Positions 8,085 through 14,129 of a DNA stretch of 20,442 nt are shown one piece after another (within the stretch, counting starts at the first letter, position 1; each line of letters opens with the position of its first letter). The notes beneath the pieces were generated by a model. That model was given only the letters and a program-made list of their open reading frames with translations, did no database searches and was not told where the DNA came from. The translations under genes were made by a program, and so were the position numbers. Origin of the DNA: Roseicyclus sp965662675 (GTDB taxonomy: Bacteria > Pseudomonadota > Alphaproteobacteria > Rhodobacterales > Rhodobacteraceae); contig NZ_CBFIIK010000039.1 in NCBI RefSeq assembly GCF_965662675.1, positions 1 to 20,442 of the forward strand, in the 5' to 3' direction.

Positions 8085-9210
8085 TTTGCCGCCGTTGCGC
8101 CTTACCGGTGCCGAGATCTTGTATGATGATCCGCGCTGCCGCGACGCGATCAGCATCGCCGATGGGATGATCGCCGATGGCGGCGGGCGCGCGATCGATC
8201 TGTCGGGCTTTCGCATCCTGCCCGGCATCATCGACCTGCATGGCGACGGGTTCGAGCGGCATATGGCGCCTCGCCGTGGTGCGGTCGACAGCCCGGCGGC
8301 GGGTCTGGCAGGGCTCGATGCTGAATGCGCGGCAAGCGGGATCACCACCGCCGTGCTGGCCCAATTCTGGAGCTGGGAGGGTGGCATGCGCAGCCCCGAT
8401 TTCGCCCAATCCCTTGCCCAAGCTTTACAAGGCGCCGAAACCCTGACCGCGATGCATCTGCAATTGCGGGTCGAGACACATATGATCGACACGATGGATG
8501 CGATGCTCGATCTGGTGCGGCGCGCTAGGATTTCCTTTGTCGTGTGGAACGACCACCTCCCGCATAAGCATCTGGCGGCAGGCAAGCGCCCCCCCGGCCT
8601 GACAGGTCAGGCGTTGAAAGCCGGTCGCGCGCCCGAGGATCACGCCAAGCTGCTCGCGGCGTTGCACGCCAATGGGCCAAAGCTGGATGCGGTCCTCGGC
8701 CCTGTGGCGGCCAGGCTTGCGGCCCTTGGCGTGCGCATGGGCAGTCATGATGACAATACGGCAACGGATCGCGCGCGGTTTCGCGCGCTCGGCGCCGATT
8801 TGTGCGAATTCCCTGAGACCCCGGCGGCAGCCGCCGCCGCCAAGGCGGCCGGTGAGCCGGTGATCATGGGCGCGCCCAACGTGGTGCGCGGCGCCTCGCA
8901 CAGTGGCAAGATCGCGGCGGAAACCCTGATCGCGGCGGGCCATGTCGATGCGCTGGTGTCGGATTACCACTATCCGACCTTGGCGCGCGCGGCGGTGAAG
9001 CTGGCGGCGCGCATCGGGTGGTCGGCGGCATGGGGGCTGGTCTCGTCAGGCCCCGCGCGGGTCATGGGATGGCAAGATCGCGGGCGCATCGCGCCGGGCC
9101 TGCGCGCCGATCTGGTGATCATGGACGGCCAAGGCCGGATCTGCGGTACCATCGCGGGCGGGCGGGTGTCGCATCTATCCGGCGCGCTGGCCGCGCGGAT
9201 GCTGGCATGA
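8071..9210 (+). CDS. phnM: PhnM-like amidohydrolase (ribose 1-methylphosphonate 5-triphosphate diphosphatase family)
   Basis: A 379-residue metal-dependent hydrolase of the amidohydrolase superfamily. E. coli PhnM removes diphosphate from alpha-D-ribose 1-methylphosphonate 5-triphosphate in the C-P lyase pathway. Shared landmarks are LPGIIDLHGDGFERHMAPR (metal motif HxD, H57/D59), SHDD at 225-228, MGAPNVVRGASHSG at 266-279 and SDYHYP at 297-302. The segment that reads DHSPGQRQF in E. coli (from memory) is DHLPHKHLA here, so the reaction may differ. No other phn gene is in the window. The start is either 8071 or 8077; both overlap the dehydrogenase end. Its stop overlaps the EamA start as ATGA. 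The family is firm; the substrate is uncertain. Confidence 0.85.
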   Translation: MRMPDLPPLRLTGAEILYDDPRCRDAISIADGMIADGGGRAIDLSGFRILPGIIDLHGDGFERHMAPRRGAVDSPAAGLAGLDAECAASGITTAVLAQFWSWEGGMRSPDFAQSLAQALQGAETLTAMHLQLRVETHMIDTMDAMLDLVRRARISFVVWNDHLPHKHLAAGKRPPGLTGQALKAGRAPEDHAKLLAALHANGPKLDAVLGPVAARLAALGVRMGSHDDNTATDRARFRALGADLCEFPETPAAAAAAKAAGEPVIMGAPNVVRGASHSGKIAAETLIAAGHVDALVSDYHYPTLARAAVKLAARIGWSAAWGLVSSGPARVMGWQDRGRIAPGLRADLVIMDGQGRICGTIAGGRVSHLSGALAARMLA

Positions 9211-10073
9211 AGCTGATCGGCCTGAGCGTGCTGGTGATGGTGGCTTTTGCCGCCAATTCGGTGCTGAACCGGGCGGCCGTCGGCACGGGCCAGATCGGCG
9301 CGCTGGATTTCGCGCTATTGCGCGCCGTGGCGGGGGCGGTGGTATTGGTCGTGCTGATCCGCCTGCGCGGCGGGTCCGTGCCGCTCTTGGAACCGCGCCG
9401 CGTCTTGGGCGGGGTGATGCTGTCCACATATCTGATCGGTTTTTCACTGGCCTATCTGGCCATGGATGCAGGGCTTGGCGCGCTGATCTTGTTCGGCGGC
9501 GTGCAGGTCACGATGTTCGCGGGCGCGCTTGTTTCGGGCGAGTGGCCACCGCTGCGGCGCTGGGCCGGCGCCGGGCTGGCCCTTGCGGGGTTGGTCTGGC
9601 TCGTCTGGCCGGGGGCGGGTGCCACCGCACCGCTATGGGCGGTGGCTGCGATGGCGGCGGCGGCGCTGGGCTGGGGCATCTATTCGCTAATCGGGCGCGG
9701 CTCGGCCGATCCATTGGGCGATACGGGCGCGGCCTTTGTCTGGGCCACGGTCTTGGGGTTTGCGGCGGTGTTGGTGCAGACAGGCGGCAGCATGGTCAAT
9801 GACGCGACGTGGCAGGGCATGGCATTGGCCGTGATCTCGGGCGCTGTCACATCGGGTTTGGGCTATGCGCTGTGGTATCGGGTCTTGCCGCGCATCGGCG
9901 CATCGGTCGCGGGGCTGATGCAGTTATCGGTGCCGGTGATCGCGGGCTTGGGCGGTGCGCTTTTGTTGGCCGAGACACCGACGCGCGCGATGATCTTGGC
10001 CGGTGCCGTGGTGCTGGGCGGCATCGGTTGGGGCCTCTGGCCTCAGCGCACCAAGGGCTCGAGCGGGTCGTAG
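9207..10073 (+). CDS. EamA/DMT-family transporter
   Basis: A 288-residue membrane protein with about ten hydrophobic segments arranged as two EamA repeats (roughly residues 1-130 and 140-285), typical of the drug/metabolite transporter superfamily. Such proteins usually export small metabolites across the inner membrane; the cargo is unknown. The frame is open from 9018, but the ATG at 9207 starts the first transmembrane helix and overlaps the PhnM-like stop as ATGA, so it is the natural start. Co-translation with the PhnM-like and dehydrogenase genes suggests it moves a compound linked to their chemistry, which is inference. Its last 31 bases overlap the 3' end of the opposing Nudix gene. 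Confidence 0.88.
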   Translation: MKLIGLSVLVMVAFAANSVLNRAAVGTGQIGALDFALLRAVAGAVVLVVLIRLRGGSVPLLEPRRVLGGVMLSTYLIGFSLAYLAMDAGLGALILFGGVQVTMFAGALVSGEWPPLRRWAGAGLALAGLVWLVWPGAGATAPLWAVAAMAAAALGWGIYSLIGRGSADPLGDTGAAFVWATVLGFAAVLVQTGGSMVNDATWQGMALAVISGAVTSGLGYALWYRVLPRIGASVAGLMQLSVPVIAGLGGALLLAETPTRAMILAGAVVLGGIGWGLWPQRTKGSSGS

Positions 10074-10489
10074 AGCAGGCTTTCGCCCCATGCAGCATCG
10101 GGCAGGCTGTCGGGCTTGTAGCGGTAGCGGTGCATGTCGCCCCGCGCGATCAGATGGCGCTCTGTCACGATGCCCTCGGGATCGGTCCAGGGGGCGAGCG
10201 GATCGCCCGCGAGCAGCGTGACACGAAAGTAAATGTCGACCTGATGAAAATCATGGCCCGGCGCGTGGAACTCATTGACCAGACAGGGTGCGCCCACGGC
10301 GATGTTCAGGCCGGTTTCCTCAAAGAATTCGCGGATCAGATTGTCGTGCAGTGAGCTGTGCAATTCGACCCCGCCACCCGGCGCGCACAAGAGATCGCTT
10401 TTGCCCCCGCCCCATGCATTCACCAGAAGCAGGCGGTCATCGATCAGCAAAAGGCCGCGAACGGCAAGGCGGGGGCGGGGTGCGGTCAT
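10043..10489 (-). CDS. Nudix hydrolase
   Basis: A 148-residue Nudix-fold protein that would hydrolyse a nucleoside diphosphate linked to another moiety. The Nudix box is APGGGVELHSS followed by REFFEETGL: the metal-binding glutamates of REFFEE (E54, E57, E58) are present. The earlier conserved Glu of the G-x5-E-x7-REUxEExGU pattern is Ser. The substrate is not predictable. The open frame runs on to 11185, antisense to the esterase, but MTAPRPRLAVRG at 10489 directly precedes the first Nudix strand and is the sensible start. It is divergent from the secreted hydrolase (78-base gap) and tail-to-tail with the EamA gene, overlapping it by 31 bases. Confidence 0.88.
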   Translation of the reverse strand: MTAPRPRLAVRGLLLIDDRLLLVNAWGGGKSDLLCAPGGGVELHSSLHDNLIREFFEETGLNIAVGAPCLVNEFHAPGHDFHQVDIYFRVTLLAGDPLAPWTDPEGIVTERHLIARGDMHRYRYKPDSLPDAAWGESLLYDPLEPLVR

Positions 10490-10567
10490 GGCGCGCAGAC
10501 TGGCCTTTGGCGCGCGCGGGGGCAATCCCCCCTCGCAGTGCGGCCCGCGCGCCCCTATCTTGGGGTG

Positions 10568-11299
10568 ATGCGATGGTGTGCCCCGATTTTTATCTGTTTG
10601 CTTTTCTGTGCCGCCCCGGTGCGCGCGGCAGATTGCGTAATCTTGCTGCATGGTTTGGCGCGCAGCGAGGCCTCGCTTTTGTTGATCGAAGAGATGCTGG
10701 AGGCCGAGGGTTATCAGGTGGTCAATCGCGGCTATCCATCGCGGCGCGCCTCGATCGCGGAGTTGGCCCCTTTGGCCTTGCTGCCCGCATTCGCGCGCTG
10801 CGAAGGGCGGCGTGTGCATGTGGTGACCCATTCGATGGGCGGCATCTTGCTGCGCTACTGGCTTGCCTTTCATCGGACCGGCAATTTGGGCCGGGTGGTG
10901 ATGCTGGCCCCACCCAATGCGGGATCGGAACTGGTCGATGTACTTGGCCCGCTTGAGGCGTTCGAATGGATCAACGGCCCCGCGGGGATGCAGCTTGGCA
11001 CCGGTGCGGAGGATTTGCCGAACCGCTTGCCGCCCGTTGATTTCGATCTCGGCGTGATTGCGGGTAATCAATCGCTCAACCCGGTCTATTCCGCGATGAT
11101 CCCCGGCGATGATGATGGCAAGGTCGCGGTCGACAGCACCCGCGTGGCGGGGATGGCCGATCACATCGTGCTGCCGGTCACCCATACGTTCATGATGAAC
11201 AACCCGCTGGTCATCGCACAGGTGATGGCCTTTTTGCGCGAAGGGCGCTTCGACCGCGAGTTGAGCTATATCGAGGCGATCGAGCGGATCATCGAATAG
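10568..11299 (+). CDS. Secreted alpha/beta-hydrolase (lipase/esterase-like)
   Basis: A 243-residue exported hydrolase. A signal peptide is clear: MRWC, then the hydrophobic APIFICLLFCAAP, with cleavage likely after VRA (residue 20). The oxyanion segment VILLHGL is at 24-30 and the nucleophile is Ser89 in VTHSMGG. The likely acid is an Asp in PGDDDGKV (181-183) and the catalytic histidine is His206 in VTHTFM. Sequence style resembles small triacylglycerol-lipase-like periplasmic esterases; the substrate is unknown. The frame is open from 10358, but the signal peptide fixes the start at 10568. The ribosome site is weak (TTGGGGTG adjoining the ATG), and a possible -10 (TATCTT at 10556) is very close, so the leader may be very short. 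Confidence 0.85.
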   Translation: MRWCAPIFICLLFCAAPVRAADCVILLHGLARSEASLLLIEEMLEAEGYQVVNRGYPSRRASIAELAPLALLPAFARCEGRRVHVVTHSMGGILLRYWLAFHRTGNLGRVVMLAPPNAGSELVDVLGPLEAFEWINGPAGMQLGTGAEDLPNRLPPVDFDLGVIAGNQSLNPVYSAMIPGDDDGKVAVDSTRVAGMADHIVLPVTHTFMMNNPLVIAQVMAFLREGRFDRELSYIEAIERIIE

Positions 11300-11331
11300 C
11301 GCGCGGGAAGGTGCGTATTTGAAGAAAGGTG

Positions 11332-11346
11332 AAGGCGAAGCGCCTT
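11332..11346 (-). terminator. Small hairpin between convergent esterase and purK
   Basis: AAGGCG-AAG-CGCCTT is a perfect 6-bp stem overlapping the purK stop, in the 45-base gap between convergent genes. On the minus strand it is followed by CACCTTTCTTC. It could act as a weak terminator for both directions. A TATTTGAAGAAAGGTGAAG string precedes it on the plus strand. Confidence 0.45.
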
Positions 11347-12415
11347 AGGCAGGGCCGGTCACGCGGTTGATATGGCCCATCTTGCGGCCCGGCCTTGTGT
11401 CTGATTTGCCGTAAAGATGGATCTGGACGCCAGCCTCGCCCGCAAGCGCGAAGACGCGGTCGACATCCTCACCGATCAGGTTCTCCATCACCACATTGGC
11501 ATGGCGCGCGCCATTGCCCAAGGGCCAGCCGGTGATCGCGCGGATATGCTGTTCGAACTGATCGACGGCGCAGCCCGCTTGGGTCCAATGGCCGGAATTA
11601 TGCACGCGCGGCGCGATTTCGTTCACGACGAGGCCGGCTTGCGTGACGAACAACTCCACCCCCATCACGCCCACATAATCAAGTGCTGTCAGGATGCGCG
11701 AGGCGATCAACACCGCATCCGTGCGCAGCTTGAGCGGTAAGTTGGCGGGAACCGTCGTTGTGGCCAAGATGCCATCGGTATGGACGTTTTCGCCCGGATC
11801 ATAGGCGCTGACGCTGCCATCGCGACCACGCGCGGCGATGACGCTGATCTCGCGCGAGAAGCGCACGAAGCCCTCGGCGATGGCGGGTGCGCCTTGCAGG
11901 CTTGCGAGCGCGGCGGGGCCATCGGCGGGTGTCATCACCCGCGCCTGACCCTTGCCATCATAGCCAAAGCGACGCGTTTTCAAGATCGCGGGCGTGCCTG
12001 TCGCGTCCAGCGCAGCCTCCAGATTGGCGGGGCTGTCGATGGGTGCGAAAGGGGCGGTGGTCAGCCCCAGCCCCGCGAGAAAGGTTTTCTCCACCAGCCG
12101 GTCCTGGCTGGTTTCCAGCGCGCGGCGGTCGGGGAAAAGCGGCGTGGATTGGGCCAGCACATCGAGGGCGGGGGCGGGGATATTCTCGAACTCGAAGGTG
12201 ATGAGATCGCAGCTTGCCGCGAAGCGTTCCAGCGCCGCGAGATCGTCATAGGCGCCTTGCGTCCAGGCATGGGCGACATCGGCGGCGGGTGCGTTGCCGG
12301 GTTCGTAGATATGGCTGCGGTAGCCCAGCCTTGCCGCGGCCATGGCCAGCATGCGGCCCAGTTGCCCACCGCCGAGAATACCGATCGTGGCGCCGGGCGC
12401 GAGGGGCTCAGTCAT
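11345..12415 (-). CDS. purK: 5-(carboxyamino)imidazole ribonucleotide synthase PurK
   Basis: PurK (356 residues) is an ATP-grasp enzyme that uses ATP and bicarbonate to turn AIR into N5-CAIR in de novo purine synthesis. The N-terminal motif is IGILGGGQLGRML (11-23). ATP-grasp segments include KTRRFGYDGKGQ, EGFVRFSREISVI and NEIAPRVHNSGHWT, all typical of PurK. The frame is open from 12487, but MTEPLAPGATIGILGG at 12415 is the fitting start and overlaps the purE stop by eight bases. It follows purE in the usual purE-purK order, so the two are translated together and the product is passed to PurE. Confidence 0.97.
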   Translation of the reverse strand: MTEPLAPGATIGILGGGQLGRMLAMAAARLGYRSHIYEPGNAPAADVAHAWTQGAYDDLAALERFAASCDLITFEFENIPAPALDVLAQSTPLFPDRRALETSQDRLVEKTFLAGLGLTTAPFAPIDSPANLEAALDATGTPAILKTRRFGYDGKGQARVMTPADGPAALASLQGAPAIAEGFVRFSREISVIAARGRDGSVSAYDPGENVHTDGILATTTVPANLPLKLRTDAVLIASRILTALDYVGVMGVELFVTQAGLVVNEIAPRVHNSGHWTQAGCAVDQFEQHIRAITGWPLGNGARHANVVMENLIGEDVDRVFALAGEAGVQIHLYGKSDTRPGRKMGHINRVTGPA

Positions 12416-12905
12416 CGGAGGGTGTCTCGGGGATCGAGGCCGAAAGTGCCGCGCGCCAAGCATCGAGCCGGTCAGCCAAGCCAGCATCCGAGGTGGCCAG
12501 GATCGCGGCCGCCATCAGCCCCGCATTGGCCGCGCCCGCCGCCCCGATGGCCATCGTGGCGACGGGGTAGCCCTTGGGCATCTGCACGATGGAATAAAGC
12601 GAATCGACGCCTGAGAGGGCCTTGGTCTGCACGGGAACACCGATCACCGGCACCCGCGTTTTCGAGGCCATCATGCCCGGCAGATGCGCCGCACCCCCCG
12701 CACCCGCGATGATGACCTTGAGGCCACGGCCCGCCGCCGCCCGGCCATATTCCCACAGCCGATCCGGCGTGCGATGGGCCGAGACGATGCGCGCCTCGTA
12801 AGCGACGCCAAGCTCATCGAGGATGGCTGCCGCCTCGCGCATGGTGGGCCAGTCGGATTGACTGCCCATGATGATGCCGACCTCGACATCCGCCTTGTCT
12901 GTCAT
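12408..12905 (-). CDS. purE: 5-(carboxyamino)imidazole ribonucleotide mutase PurE
   Basis: PurE (165 residues, class I) converts N5-CAIR to CAIR in purine synthesis, in the cytosol, as an octamer. The substrate loop GSQSDWPTM (14-22) and the catalytic His44 in SAHRTPDRL are present, with GAGGAAHLPGM and GVPVQT further on. The class I type agrees with the partner PurK next door. GAGGG lies upstream of the ATG, and a promoter pair at 12941-12968 precedes it. The last eight bases overlap purK. The length is normal. Confidence 0.97.
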   Translation of the reverse strand: MTDKADVEVGIIMGSQSDWPTMREAAAILDELGVAYEARIVSAHRTPDRLWEYGRAAAGRGLKVIIAGAGGAAHLPGMMASKTRVPVIGVPVQTKALSGVDSLYSIVQMPKGYPVATMAIGAAGAANAGLMAAAILATSDAGLADRLDAWRAALSASIPETPSDD

Positions 12906-12940
12906 CTGTCGCGCCCTCGCGGCCTTGGAATGAGCGGCGC

Positions 12941-12968
12941 ACTATAGCCGCGCGGCGGCGCGGTGCAA
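12941..12968 (-). promoter_or_regulatory. Sigma70-type promoter of purEK
   Basis: On the minus strand, TTGCAC (12968-12963), a 16-base spacer and TATAGT (12946-12941) make a plausible promoter. The spacer is GC-rich. It leaves a leader of about 30 bases before the purE ATG and separates purEK from the YdcH-type gene upstream. Confidence 0.55.
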
Positions 12969-12998
12969 TGCGCTGTCGGTTGCAATCGCCCGGCCCGA

Positions 12999-13226
12999 CT
13001 AGGCCAGAATATCGGGGATCAATTCATCCTCGATCCGCGCGATCTGATCTTTGAGCATAAGCTTTTGCTTTTTCAGCCGCTTCAACGTCAGTTGGTCGGG
13101 GTTGACGGCCGCGTGCAGCGCTTCGATCGCGATGTCCAGATCGCGGTGTTGCCGCTTGAGCACCTCAAGGCGCACACGCAAGACATCTTCGTGGTTCATC
13201 GCGGTGGGGCCGGAGGGGGCGTTCAT
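12999..13226 (-). CDS. YdcH/DUF465 family small protein
   Basis: A 75-residue, highly charged, probably helical protein of the YdcH (DUF465) family. Residues 10-75 carry the pattern LRVRLEVLKRQHRDLDIAIEAL and then LTLKRLKKQKLMLKDQIARIEDEL, which would form a helical hairpin or coiled coil. The function is unknown for the family. The start is uncertain: ATG 13226 has a GGA some way upstream, while ATG 13199 (MNHEDVLRVR) matches the usual N-terminal length of close relatives as I recall them. It lies upstream of purE with a 93-base gap that holds the purE promoter, and is divergent from hsp20. Confidence 0.85.
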   Translation of the reverse strand: MNAPSGPTAMNHEDVLRVRLEVLKRQHRDLDIAIEALHAAVNPDQLTLKRLKKQKLMLKDQIARIEDELIPDILA

Positions 13227-13304
13227 GGTCGGGATTGTCCGATCGCTGGGTCTGTCCTGAGGCTGGACACATCACTCTAGCGCGCGCAATGCGAGCCGCC
13301 AAGT

Positions 13305-13332
13305 CTTGCACAGCGCTCAGCAGCCCCCATAT
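13305..13332 (+). promoter_or_regulatory. RpoH (sigma32) promoter of hsp20-DUF1150
   Basis: CTTG (13305-13308), then 17 bases and CCCATAT (13326-13332), fits the alphaproteobacterial RpoH pattern CTTG-N17-18-CYTATNT at all but one defined base. Read the E. coli way it is CTTGCAC-N13-CCCCATAT, also a very good match. Transcription from here gives a leader of about 65 bases before the hsp20 ATG. Confidence 0.7.
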
Positions 13333-13404
13333 CGTGGTCATGGCACGTCGCCGCAGATGGGGCGCGCCATCACGCAGATCGCTTTTTGCAAGGATGTGCT
13401 TTCG

Positions 13405-13845
13405 ATGACGAAATTGAGCCTTGGCGCGCACCCCTTCTTGTTGGGCTTCGACCAATTGGAACGGCTGGTGGAGCGCACCGCCAAATCAGGCAATGAGGGC
13501 TACCCGCCCTATAATATCGAACAGATCGGCGAGACCGCCTATCGCATCACGCTGGCCGTTGCCGGCTTTGCCGAGGATGAGCTTTCGATCACCTTGGAGG
13601 ATCGCCAATTGGTGATCCGCGGGCGACAGATCGACGACAGCGCGGATCGCGTGTTTCTGCATCGCGGAATCGCGGCGCGCCAGTTCCAGCGCAGTTTCGT
13701 GCTGGCTGATGGGGTCGAAGTCGCGGGGGCGGTCTTGCAAAACGGACTTTTGCATATCGCCTTGCAGCGTAGCGTTCCCGACAGCGTCGTGCGCAAGATC
13801 CAGATCACCGTGGCGACGCCGGATGTGGGGAGGGATGAAAAATGA
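13405..13845 (+). CDS. Hsp20/alpha-crystallin family small heat-shock protein
   Basis: A 146-residue small heat-shock protein (IbpA-like) that holds unfolding proteins in the cytosol for later refolding by DnaK and GroEL. The alpha-crystallin domain spans about residues 35-125: PPYNIEQIGETAYRITLAVAGF, then LEDRQLVIRGRQ, the ARQFQRSFVLADGVE strand and NGLLHIAL. The C-terminal oligomerisation motif I-x-I appears as IQI (132-134). The frame is open from 13306, but MTKLSLGAHPFLLGFDQLERL at 13405 is the standard start and has AAGGA about ten bases upstream. An RpoH-type promoter lies upstream. Its stop overlaps the DUF1150 start as ATGA. Confidence 0.93.
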   Translation: MTKLSLGAHPFLLGFDQLERLVERTAKSGNEGYPPYNIEQIGETAYRITLAVAGFAEDELSITLEDRQLVIRGRQIDDSADRVFLHRGIAARQFQRSFVLADGVEVAGAVLQNGLLHIALQRSVPDSVVRKIQITVATPDVGRDEK

Positions 13846-14069
13846 CCAATGATCAAAATACCGACAACATGAACGCCGGACGGATCGTCTATATCCGGCC
13901 CATCGCCGTGGCCGATCTGCCCGATGGTCTGCGCGAAAAGGCCAATGGGCTCGAAACGCTTTATGCCATCGGCAGCGAAACCGGCGAGCGGCTTGCGCTG
14001 GTGCGCGACCGCGATCTGGCCTTTGATGTCGCGCGCCAGAACGATCTGACGCCTGTCAGCGTGCATTGA
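13842..14069 (+). CDS. DUF1150 family protein
   Basis: A 75-residue protein of the DUF1150 family, seen in alphaproteobacteria. Recognisable text is GRIVYIRPIAVADLPDGLRE, then LYAIGSETGERLALVRDRDLAFDVARQNDLTPVSVH. No signal peptide, membrane segment or catalytic motif is visible, and the function is unknown. It starts inside the hsp20 stop (ATGA), so it should be made with the chaperone from the RpoH-type promoter. A role linked to protein quality control is inferred from this coupling alone. Confidence 0.9.
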   Translation: MTNDQNTDNMNAGRIVYIRPIAVADLPDGLREKANGLETLYAIGSETGERLALVRDRDLAFDVARQNDLTPVSVH

Positions 14070-14075
14070 CAGCCG

Positions 14076-14089
14076 GGCGCAGCTGCGCC
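14076..14089. terminator. Perfect 14-bp palindrome between convergent DUF1150 and nadE
   Basis: GGCGCAGCTGCGCC lies seven bases after the DUF1150 stop, in the 60-base gap before the nadE stop. It is identical to the core of the groES-groEL palindrome. With no T run it is at best a weak terminator or an RNA 3'-end stabiliser. Confidence 0.4.
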
Positions 14090-14129
14090 TGAAGGCGGCA
14101 TCCCTTGGCGCACCGCCGCCGTTGCGTCA

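Noticed and set aside
10490..11185. Extension of the Nudix frame antisense to the esterase
   Set aside because: The esterase has a signal peptide and catalytic triad on the plus strand; the Nudix domain begins right after the ATG at 10489.
13333..13404. RNA thermometer (ROSE or fourU) in the hsp20 leader
   Set aside because: Such elements are common before alphaproteobacterial hsp20 genes, but I could not pair the AAGGA site convincingly with an upstream anti-SD segment by eye.
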